From positions 1 to 47,989 of the forward strand of contig MPUH01000526.1 in the NCBI GenBank assembly GCA_001970955.1: DNA of 47,989 nucleotides. Reading direction: 5' to 3'. The notes under the pieces were generated by a model. That model was not told the DNA's origin, ran no database searches, and worked only from the letters and a program-made list of their open reading frames with translations. The stretch is from Stentor coeruleus (Eukaryota > Ciliophora > Heterotrichea > Heterotrichida > Stentoridae). Numbering within the stretch: the stretch's first letter is position 1; each line of letters starts with the position of its first letter. Of the stretch, positions 30,901 through 36,237 are shown piece by piece. The position numbers and the translations under genes are program-made.

Positions 30901-32942
30901 AAAGGTTTGGGGGAATCAAAGGCTTTGATGAGAAAAATGAATCAAGAACTGGAGAAGGTAAAAGTTATGGAGATGGGAATTATAATCGTTCAGAAAAGTT
31001 TGGTGAGATAAAAAACTTTGAAGACTTACAAGGAAATAATAGACATCAAGAAGGACAAGCAAAAGTGTCAAATTATCAGTCAGCAAAAAAACTAGGAGAA
31101 ATTATACCTTTAGACCCTAATAACCCAGTAAGCTCATTAAGTCCTCAAAGAAAACTTAACCAAGCATATAACCCAGGGTCTAAATTTGAAGGAATTGAAC
31201 AGATTGATCTTGATAATCCATCAAACTATCAAAGTAAAGATCGTAATAATTATCAATCAGTGCCTAGATTAGGAGTTATACAGAATCTAGACCCTGATCA
31301 TTCTGGCAGCTCTATTGGACCACATGGTAAAAATATTAATCTATATCAGCCTGGGCAAAGATTTGGGAATGATTTTGAGAATTATGAAAAAGATCCTCAA
31401 GCATATAAATCTACAGCAAAATTAGGAGGAATAATTCCAGATGATTCAAATAGTTTAAATCCATCTTTGTCAACTGGCCCAAGTGGAAAAATTCATTGTA
31501 TTTCCCCACAAAATATGGGAGGGGTTCAAGGATTACCTGTTGATTCTGGACATGTTGGATCAAATAGTGATATTGAGTCTAAAAAAGAGTATGTCCAACA
31601 TAATAAATTTCAAGGGACTAGTCGTTTTGATGATCAAGGAGGATATTCTATGCTGCCTGATGTTAAAATAGCTGAACTTGGAGATAAAGGAGCTAGCAAA
31701 ATATTGAAAAGCACAGATTCAGGGGATTTCCAAAAGAAAAAAATCGCCGGAAACTCTAATATGCCTTATATATCTGAATNCGATGCTAAAATAGCTGAAC
31801 TTGGAGATAAAGGAGCTAGCAAAATATTGAAAAGCACCGATTCAGGGGATTTCCAAAAGAAAAAAATCGCCGGAAACTCTAATATGCCTTATATATCTGA
31901 ATCTTCAAAAACAACTGCTCAAGGTATGAGAGTAGGCACATTAGAAATTGATTGTAATGAAATTGGTGAAGCAAATGCCAAGGCTCAACTTCCAAAAACT
32001 CATGAAAGTAAAGAAAAAAACATACCCAAAAATGTTATTATGGAGCAAACTGGTTATAGGAAGAAATTCGACGATCATTTAAAAGTTGAGGAGTTCTCAA
32101 TCCATAACTCCAAAAACCTTGAAGAAGATCAAGAACATTACAAATATAAAAACCTCACTGAAAAATCACGACTCATCCCTGCAAACGATAAAAATATTGG
32201 GAATTCTCAGTCCAGTATAGAAAGCAAATCCCGTCAACAAAGACCAATTGAAGAAGTAAAAATAACTGAAAACACAGAACTTTTCACACAGCCTGACTCA
32301 CCAAGAGTAAGACTACAGTTTAGAAGAAAAAAACATGATGATCAAGAAATCCCTAATATAGAAGAACAACAAGAATTAAAATATCATCCTTGGATTGCTA
32401 ATTATTTCTTTTCAGCTATTATGTTTTATCATGAAAACTACACAAGGTTTTCAAGATGCTGTCAAGGAGTTTGTTCATTTTTGTTACAAGCAATTTTTAT
32501 AGGATTGATAATTTCAAGTTTAGGGAAAAACTATGGAGATGATAAAGGGAATAAAATAGACAGTCAGATTAATAATTTGATACTTCAAGATATTGCTATT
32601 GCGTTTTCTATGGTTATTGTCACGAATTTGATTGTTGGGGCAATGCTATGTTTGTTTTTTAGGAGGAATAAAACTAAGCAATATTATTCTGATGGGGATA
32701 AGTTGAGGGTTGATAGGAATAATAAACTTAGAGAGAGGATTGGCATTGCTTTTGTTTTGATGATAATTATTGGTACTGTTATTGGAGTAGGGCTACTTGA
32801 AATGAGTATGCTTAGTACTGGGTCTATGCTATGGGTGATATGCTTGTTTATTGCTTTTATTTTTGATTTCTTTGTCATCCAATTACTGAAGATGGCTGTG
32901 TATAGTTATTTCTGGCCAGGATTGATACTTCCGGTTAGTTAG
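21903..32942 (+). CDS. Giant polycystin-1-like receptor: Cys-rich/LamG x5, REJ-like, GPS, 5 TM
   Basis: A 3,679-residue single-exon frame (about 3,638 if the duplication at the N at 31780 is an artefact). A signal peptide (MLTLFALISLVQS) is followed by Cys-rich furin/GFR-like segments alternating with five LamG-like modules. LamG landmarks (YYPSYDINDP...RGFYFNG type) occur near residues 117, 475, 843, 1193 and 1566. Residues 1980-2700 are beta-rich, resembling PKD/REJ modules. A GPS autoproteolysis motif lies at about 2740-2777 (CGYWDSIKWSTKGC then CKCTHMSLY). TM1 is at 2789-2813, then a cytoplasmic loop of about 700 residues with tandem repeats. HPWIANYFF and ENYTRFSRCCQG lead into TM2-TM5 (about 3522-3541, 3564-3590, 3612-3632, 3642-3670), matching the TM2 entry of polycystin-1. 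There is no PLAT domain and no channel half. It is probably a surface or ciliary adhesion/sensory receptor; ligand unknown. Confidence 0.85.
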   Translation: MLTLFALISLVQSSCDWGVYDDPNKPGSCLPCNIACGDCTGPNAYECTQCNSDYSLINGICMRYCPLGFQATGNICVDMTTDSIAYDIDFTRISNSVKDKAAVLGNIIPISSGSSSNYYPSYDINDPYAVSERGFYFNGNAYFKNDNSNPTFGPVFTIAMWIKPTQGTSYVFTKQTSSSYYMSISLNEYFPVVNIYVSSQQTFTSSNALNANSWSFLMVKATLDNYKTKISVMVNTATSSSSTYTTYFTDIFSSFYCTVGAQYTSNTYNSFYTGYIWSLKLSNKDLPSNTFMQSSGCSGCSICPADNSNQCISECNYKQYINSGSCVDCTSGCQTYGCVRNDIKCNLCYDYKCLYCSTFFAGCTLCVPHAYLLSDSSCICDYNYIWDTELEECRPCSDKCSICDGGGYLGCSLCKDGYYLHWGLCLSSCPTGYQVSGSNCVLISSKRIMNMKFNKIEPVVYDIMYGIPAVTGSSSKFYPDYDIDDPIPAIERGYYFGGLALMHYAPYSTWTSPYLTFSPVCYIALWIAPGTINGIIYSSRSITSYSIIVQIELANSYPKVTLALSYSSSSTDQTYPSYTSTQAINLNSWSYIVFSISLDSHERSYITCYINTIPQTITLMGQGHFTDITQQNAMIMGTAQTGSSALSSNYYKGYIYQIIVDVDLDNPNTDIGSVCNDGCTSCLLDGTCLNICDISQYPSGNLPNECTDCDDNCLTVGCVDNDDKCNLCGDKNCEVCTSYDADDCTIYKCESGTYRIAGMSDCQICDSSCAECNNAGPSSCTSCTGSLYLLENTCHSFCPTGYDTGVNSCSLLTNPVINLNLLEIHGEVPDTQSDYEILAGSQNIFYPTFDSYDPWPLKNRGYYFWGGAYLQFPPTTIDDGTFIFGNQFTISAWIKSESDGSILEKVSDTYINYILLSVTNEKLKVDLKLTDQSSITSSNTFTSSIWTFIAVSAKLGSDSFTSITFYINTKTETKGIGLGAFTDIQANYFMTISASITNTGYINYWTGSLYMFKIYPLSLVPDDYSTTCSNIEFSCSICPKTTFKCLDICDQNHWWNGASCKDCKECNYESCVRSDNSCNLCYDVRCLICTTFSSGSCIQCKENASLSNGVCTCNTNYLWDSIQEACVYCDPNIKVSLQGLCLDKCSTGYTNTNGVCIGNTGKIFEIKLDKKIRGTIIDSIGGLITVTTGISSEYYPYYDLADPYAGKDRGYYFNGYNSYLNIDEGVDNSHQLVLSPKFAIGFWVYPVNSGVIFAKQSESSLGLLIEILDSLYVQLSIILHQTDSPLICLSSITVSLKDWNYIGVTVSLGDDLSSIVTIIVNKVLSSPVYSGSTYYNDFQNSYTEILGAKYNNTLVLDDYFTGYIQSMTVWNTDQSLTGEVSSSCNGGCAICPIIGTCLTDCEVEYYYTTSCIKCKSDCGEGCVRGEDCNLCYDRLCEFCGDYTSSGCTKCVDGASFVSGVCQCTSGISMSRSNGNLYCSTTCMPYCATCYSSTSGGCLSCIDGYFLDNNNLCVPECQNGYTGSNKVCSSNSPNSKILHYIFDTTINNPPDITNKLLAYMGSTTSYSNNYDINDPIPLYKRGIYFNGNKKYTQLPVNDVENRGVIMGNTHSIKLWLKPLSSSSTGCLLVKELSSVKYFILSLDSFLVPTVYYKLLSLNDASSSSISVTGKTLQNSLWQELVVVFERSGRSSTVTIYLNGIPGKTSLVVKTFFSELKTYKFKLGYTETDLTSYKGFIYELIIFNYAINPIAPDPTSCDCDSCASDGTCLSDCDFLEYINNSGLCESCLFECTNGCLNADNCEGNEDPLCAEYTSFSASTCTKCKNLALFISSKCQCSDHTIAYPTYCECISGYESVDDKCLPCYYHIQTIDIDSYFSGDFLSLEFDFAFELQSSTSATCSVLFSSETLALFGTGYSCKWSNDKKKLIVILGSDPEVFKDSVIIFNRNTLLTKIESCGSDRGPISTVIYFKYDIPEIIPEADITAPFEYYIYCGNLSISGSYSSGGYGRRLKYEWYFDSNPNLTVLMETDLTQVYLEYNNNTLSPSTVNASLTVTNWLGFNNTVSQIIEVNPGVGLDLGLDKNIKWKMTSQTSKSIYVQANSECKISDNLTYFWTIDSFSGENAYIDQQLLWSSQKTPSKLYIPKGALGPGIYTFQLKIHDNDLNLDGKTKLKITIYYSELEINFNPPFRTVDLNQDFILDGNVANDPDNLPGTIIYEWSCYNNSNCTDIISDTNAKQPQILKGVLQEGLVYNFTLTITKGVRSTTNTLSVLPNTNTSLIAFFDKKPIYINNQENFVLRPDLSKNCNCTYEWKFVSGGDIVINTDIKGKDLGIEPYSMEEGMLYVMELVVDDSEDVSIFREYFTVDIPPIGGTLYSNAYYGIEKTTVFKLTAPNWYDPKDSSLPLTYQFGYYLDSNTYYVNMKNESYIYYTTLPASDPLNVFVRVYDIYGVYNEISIQLHIQTTLLDIPKLIQDTNYLLSLSWTDPDILPGQITSLALYISENTDNITYIYEAFNISINAIEVLRDSMQDIDFSKIDVLLNMINITTIYPVDSSNKTTLFQLLNSVTLIISDNNVIMSNDRAQSYVEVVTNISPFSAGMVFDYPLELSQANEVLKGLALASSETMGQTQSITYGSGPIKAHFKLYKGDEIWNFTSPESFNQTFINLPVCQNLSFVSSMTILSILTTFNTEQNLYNTTDEYSSAIEFSLVQIINDTQIYINTDLSPDTINITVPVWNLDKAHPKCGYWDSIKWSTKGCKLDRLNGNYSHCKCTHMSLYTSGSHISEGSDDSNDMPIIIFIVCLLAFLWVFLACFLIFKDRKENESKVFVEKVLAGMPIMGSKKQPRFMNNVVADQLGRTIKVEDRVENRKDSQYVSAAKIGVIGAYFDEKIDPSRELKEESKSLKKAQEYKSGGKIEGISQLDDVNIHEEFKQGLKIPGYETGSYLGAILPFTDDIHSKSSGQISKGPGYQTGLKFKGIQEPSEDKICDKGKIDEKESEYQSGQRFGGIKGFDEKNESRTGEGKSYGDGNYNRSEKFGEIKNFEDLQGNNRHQEGQAKVSNYQSAKKLGEIIPLDPNNPVSSLSPQRKLNQAYNPGSKFEGIEQIDLDNPSNYQSKDRNNYQSVPRLGVIQNLDPDHSGSSIGPHGKNINLYQPGQRFGNDFENYEKDPQAYKSTAKLGGIIPDDSNSLNPSLSTGPSGKIHCISPQNMGGVQGLPVDSGHVGSNSDIESKKEYVQHNKFQGTSRFDDQGGYSMLPDVKIAELGDKGASKILKSTDSGDFQKKKIAGNSNMPYISEXDAKIAELGDKGASKILKSTDSGDFQKKKIAGNSNMPYISESSKTTAQGMRVGTLEIDCNEIGEANAKAQLPKTHESKEKNIPKNVIMEQTGYRKKFDDHLKVEEFSIHNSKNLEEDQEHYKYKNLTEKSRLIPANDKNIGNSQSSIESKSRQQRPIEEVKITENTELFTQPDSPRVRLQFRRKKHDDQEIPNIEEQQELKYHPWIANYFFSAIMFYHENYTRFSRCCQGVCSFLLQAIFIGLIISSLGKNYGDDKGNKIDSQINNLILQDIAIAFSMVIVTNLIVGAMLCLFFRRNKTKQYYSDGDKLRVDRNNKLRERIGIAFVLMIIIGTVIGVGLLEMSMLSTGSMLWVICLFIAFIFDFFVIQLLKMAVYSYFWPGLILPVS
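21940..27480 (+). repeat. Five tandem Cys-rich plus LamG-like modules (about 350-370 aa each)
   Basis: Within the giant receptor a module of about 1.05-1.12 kb recurs five times. Each has a Cys-rich block (patterns CxxC, CNLCYD, SCPTGY) and a jelly-roll, LamG-like block starting with a conserved Tyr/Pro/Asp landmark, then R-G-Y-Y-F and a mid-domain W. Landmarks are near 22250, 23330, 24430, 25480 and 26600. Module 5 lacks the Tyr-Pro part of the landmark. A sixth Cys-rich block closes the array at about 27160-27490. Confidence 0.8.
30510..31650 (+). repeat. Cytoplasmic tandem repeats with Y-x-S-x-x-K-[LF]-G-x-I core
   Basis: Between TM1 and TM2 of the giant receptor, about eleven units of 20-35 residues start with Tyr and share Y-[QK]-[ST]-[GA]-x-[KR]-[LF]-x-G-x-I. 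Examples are YVSAAKIGVIGAYFD, YKSGGKIEGISQLDD, YETGSYLGAILPF, YQTGLKFKGIQEP, YQSGQRFGGIKGF, YQSAKKLGEIIPLD, YNPGSKFEGIEQID, YQSVPRLGVIQNLD and YKSTAKLGGIIPDD. Spacers are acidic and polar, often with D-P or S-S-P/S-S-I-G-P. I recognise no known domain. Confidence 0.85.
31659..31902 (+). repeat. 121-bp duplication around an N inside the giant receptor gene
   Basis: Copies 31659-31779 and 31782-31902 flank the N at 31780 and differ at two positions (T/C and A/C). Copy 1 stops at the N. The copy-to-copy offset is 123 bp, so the frame is preserved and 41 residues are duplicated. This is most likely an unmerged contig overlap with allelic or error differences. Confidence 0.8.
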
Positions 32943-33646
32943 TTTAAATATTTTGGGTTTATAAGATTTATTATGGATAAAGTTTTTTATTTTTGATAGT
33001 TTTTGTCATTAGAATAAGTATTATGTATAAATTTTATTAAATGTATCACTTTTATCAAATCTAAGGTAAAACTTAAGGGTATATATCTTATAATCCAATA
33101 CACGTGTAGCTCCCTAAGCAAAAATAATTTTGGGTTGATAAATAATATGATTTCAATAAAATTTACCTTAAATGTTTAACACTCAAAAATACGCTATTCG
33201 AATCAAAATACCTCATTTTAACTCAATCCACTATATGATAAATATTTATCTATTTCCATACAATTAGCCTTAAATCCAAAACAAATTAAAACTATCGGTT
33301 TGCTCATAATNATTTTAAATATAAAAAAATAGTAATATTAAATAACCTAAGGTGATTTTTTGCTTCCATAAGTATTTCATAAGATAAATCTAAACATTTT
33401 ATACTTTTTCTAGAAGCTATCTTAACACAATCTCCTTAATTTCATGATAAATTCAACTAAAAAATTCTCTTTACCAAATCCAAACTTCTATCAATTCTAA
33501 AACCTATATCAAACTAATAAAAAACATTTTACTTTCTAAATATCAAAATCCACAAAACCTCATTACCCAATCACAATCATCTCAAATCCAAAAAAAACCA
33601 ATAAGAGCGAAAATCACTATTTAATAAACAAAATGAACTTTAAAAA
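32943..33646. other. Intergenic with skew switch; single N at 33311
   Basis: No gene seen. The region is G-leaning just after the receptor stop, then C-rich and G-poor from about 33390 up to the small-Tim-like start. The N at 33311 is not flanked by a recognisable duplication, unlike the other three. Confidence 0.5.
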
Positions 33647-33904
33647 ATGAACAAAATGCCGATCGATGACACTCGCCAGCTAGAAATCGAAATGGAAATG
33701 CGAGCTTCCTCACGTTTCACAAAAGAAGCTTTCAAGCGGTGTATCCTGTCAATGGAAAACAAAGTTCTCACCCAATCAGAGAAAAAGTGCATAAACGAGT
33801 ATTTCGAATTCAACAAAAGTTTTAATGAAGAAATGGTAAAAGGGATGTCTCGAATATGTGCAGAAAGGGCTGCTGATGAAATGTCAAGTTTGGTTTTTAA
33901 ATAA
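33647..33904 (+). CDS. Small Tim-like mitochondrial intermembrane-space chaperone
   Basis: An 85-residue helical protein resembling Tim8/9/10/13 chaperones, which carry hydrophobic precursors across the mitochondrial intermembrane space. The pattern is FTKEAFKRC (Cys32), 15 residues, then KKCINEYFEFNKSF (Cys48), matching the positions of the inner two cysteines of the twin CX3C motif. Where the outer cysteines should be there are Ala28 and Tyr52, so only the inner disulfide could form. Length and helix-loop-helix character fit. Cys71 is extra. The ATG at 33647 is preceded by an A-rich leader; MPIDD at Met4 is an alternative start. The family call rests on a short pattern and could be wrong. 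Confidence 0.6.
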   Translation: MNKMPIDDTRQLEIEMEMRASSRFTKEAFKRCILSMENKVLTQSEKKCINEYFEFNKSFNEEMVKGMSRICAERAADEMSSLVFK

Positions 33905-34503
33905 CATCATTTGCATGCCAATACCTGAACAAAAGCTTTTAAAGTGTTTTTTTTTTAATTTTTCCTAAACCTTGCATATGTTATCAAAGTATTTTATTTA
34001 ATCTACCTAGATGCTGTAGAATTCATTTAGTGGAACATATAATCAATAATGTTGTTTATTATACAAATAGGGAATTATAAGCAAAAAGTTTGAAGATATC
34101 TGAGAATTTAATGACTAATGCTAAACTTATGGATAGTTATTATGCTTTGTGATTTTTTATATTTAATGATTTGATAATATATCAGAGGTTTAAAAATAAT
34201 ATGAGAATTATATAGGAAAATTGTTTACTAAATAATGGGTTGAGAATATTTAGTAGGAGAGTTTTAATATGAGTTTTTAGATAAGTTATGGTTTATGATA
34301 TTTGAAAAAAAGTTTATAGGAGTTTGGTTTATAAAGGAATCTATAAAATAATAGTGAATTTGTTAGGATATTTTTAAGATAAAATAAGACTTGAATAAAG
34401 CATTTTTATAGTACTATATCATTATCAAGTTTAAATTTAATTACAAATACCTAAATCCATGTCTTAGAAAAATCATTCAAAAAATCAATCAAAAAAACCC
34501 AAC
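33905..34503. other. Convergent intergenic region with skew reversal
   Basis: No gene seen. The sequence is G-rich on the plus strand from about 34060 to 34390 (3' flank of the plus gene), then C-rich from about 34430 to 34503 (3' flank of the minus gene). A T-run at 33947-33956 is simple sequence. Confidence 0.5.
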
Positions 34504-35349
34504 TTAATCTAAATTATTAAAAACTGCTACTATTGGATGATGGTCACTCCCTTCAATATCAGTCCTTGTATATGCATCAGTTAATTTACTTTCAAGTTCT
34601 CTAGATGCTAAAACATAATCTATACGCCAACCTTGGCCTTTTTCCTTAGCTTTAACATTTCTTCTGCTAAAATAACTCCAAGCTTTTTCTCCAGGATGCA
34701 AAAACCTAAAAGTATCAATCATCCTAGTTTCAGCAAGTGTCTTACGAAAACTCCCTCGTTCTTGTGGGGTACAACAACCATAACATTCTTTTCCTCTTAT
34801 ATCATAAATATCAATATCCTCATGAACAACATTGAAATCTCCACACCAAATAACAGGCTTACGTTCTTGATATGAATTAAGTGTTGTCCTTATATCTGAA
34901 TCCCACTCATCAATTCTATAGTCCATCCTTTTAAGTTCAGCTCCAACATTAGGCACATATGTTGATATAAGAAAAAAATATGGAAATTCAGCAACAAGAG
35001 TCCGACCTTCACGATCATGTTTTTCAATATTCTGTGTTGTGACAGAAATAGGTTCAGTTTTCGTTAATATTGCAACACCTGAATATCCTTTTCTAGCTTC
35101 TGAACATGCATAATATTGGTAATGATACTGAGGTATAAGCTTGTCAATTTCCTTAACATTCTTTGTTTGAAGCATAGTCTCATTCAAACATAGTATATCA
35201 GGGTTTTCAGTTTCAATAAGCTTATCTAAAGCATTCTTTTTAAGCAATGACCTCAAACCACATACATTCCAGCTTGCGATTTTTATGCTATTCATACTTT
35301 CAAAAGACTTTTTACAAGGCTGAGAGTCAATAATAGGTTCTCTCTTCAT
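34504..35349 (-). CDS. AP endonuclease, APE1/exonuclease III family
   Basis: A class II AP endonuclease that cuts DNA 5' of abasic sites in base-excision repair. Family landmarks: SWNVCGLRS (Asn28), LNETM (catalytic Glu57), YVPNVG (Tyr131), GDFNV (Asp171, Asn173), TPQER, GQGWRIDYVLAS (Asp244) and the C-terminal GSDHHPI (Asp269, His270). The residues matching human Asp70 and Lys98, which pair near the metal, are Cys30 and Met59 here, so that contact is lost on both sides. The frame opens at ATG 35349, but Met19 (35295) fits better because the conserved core begins SIKIASWNV right after it. There is no extended redox N terminus. The upstream gene on the same strand ends only 8 bp before the first ATG. 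Confidence 0.93.
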   Translation of the reverse strand: MKREPIIDSQPCKKSFESMNSIKIASWNVCGLRSLLKKNALDKLIETENPDILCLNETMLQTKNVKEIDKLIPQYHYQYYACSEARKGYSGVAILTKTEPISVTTQNIEKHDREGRTLVAEFPYFFLISTYVPNVGAELKRMDYRIDEWDSDIRTTLNSYQERKPVIWCGDFNVVHEDIDIYDIRGKECYGCCTPQERGSFRKTLAETRMIDTFRFLHPGEKAWSYFSRRNVKAKEKGQGWRIDYVLASRELESKLTDAYTRTDIEGSDHHPIVAVFNNLD

Positions 35350-35357
35350 ATTTATTG

Positions 35358-35912
35358 TTATTCTTCATTACAATCATAAACAACTTCATCATCTAAATCC
35401 CCACTAAGTTCAAGACTACTATCTAAAGATTTCCTTTTGTTTTTATCTGAAGATCCCTGTCTTTCAGTGCTTCCAAGGATTTTTTTGATTTTTTCCCAGC
35501 ATTTAATTCTCCCACTCCATAAAGTCCAGTTATCAAATTCTTTAAGATCGCAGGCATTGATAGCTCGAATAAGACTTTCTATGTAATTTTGCTCACATTT
35601 TCCTAGAAGTGCTTCGAATTCTTTGACTATGTTTTCGACTTCATAAGAACAAGTGTTGATTTTTTCAAGGATTTCTTGGGTTTTTATAGAGACAAAAATT
35701 TCTTTGTAGTTCTCAGAGTATTTTGATGATATTGGGATGAAAAGAGGATATAAATTTTCGAAATCCCCGGCTGTTGTTAAGGAGTAGAGATAGTTTAGAT
35801 CTTGAGAGTAAGAGTTGTAATTGTGCTTTGATTCTTGTTCGAGGGTTAGAAAAGATTGGAAGTACTCGTTTTTGTAGAGAAAACTTAGCACGGAGTCAAG
35901 GGTCAAATCCAT
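35358..35912 (-). CDS. LisH-CTLH protein resembling the WDR47 N-terminal module
   Basis: A 184-residue protein. Residues 4-27 (LDSVLSFLYKNEYFQSFLTL) form a LisH dimerisation motif. Residues 38-120 fit a CTLH/CRA-type helical domain (TTAGDFENLYPLF, then helices). The segment FDNWTLWSGRIKCWEKIKKI near residues 129-148 resembles the segment following CTLH in WDR47-type proteins, which act at microtubules. The C-terminal 35 residues are polar and acidic. There are no WD40 repeats, and the next gene follows within 8 bp, so this is a stand-alone LisH module. It is on the same strand as, and upstream of, the AP endonuclease. Function is inferred from the fold only. Confidence 0.7.
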   Translation of the reverse strand: MDLTLDSVLSFLYKNEYFQSFLTLEQESKHNYNSYSQDLNYLYSLTTAGDFENLYPLFIPISSKYSENYKEIFVSIKTQEILEKINTCSYEVENIVKEFEALLGKCEQNYIESLIRAINACDLKEFDNWTLWSGRIKCWEKIKKILGSTERQGSSDKNKRKSLDSSLELSGDLDDEVVYDCNEE

Positions 35913-36237
35913 TGTATGAATTATTATATTGTTTTATGTTTAGAAATTAGGTTTTAGGGTGCAGGTTTTGAGTTTTTTAGAGGATTTTATATGTGGATGA
36001 TTCTTTTGGAAGTGGAAAATTTTTAGAGATATTGAAGATAGGGTGTTATGTTGAAAAATAAAGGTATGCAATTAAGGGTTTTATTATTGGAAAGTTGAAA
36101 ATAGTTTTTTAATTGGATTTTTTATGGATAAAATTAATAAGGGTGAGAGATAGGATAATATATGCTATGATGGATAGATTAAGATATCATCTTAATCTAC
36201 CCTAATCGCATATTTCATAATAAACTAAGTATTAGTA
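35913..36237. other. Intergenic region between two minus-strand genes
   Basis: No gene seen. From 35913 to about 36150 the plus strand is G-rich and C-poor, the C-rich 5' flank of the LisH gene read on its own strand. The last 50 bp turn C-containing, as expected for the 3' flank of the minus-strand VPS35L gene. Confidence 0.45.

Noticed and set aside
33311..33311. Fourth N as another contig overlap
   Set aside because: No flanking duplication is visible, so it is treated as a single ambiguous base.
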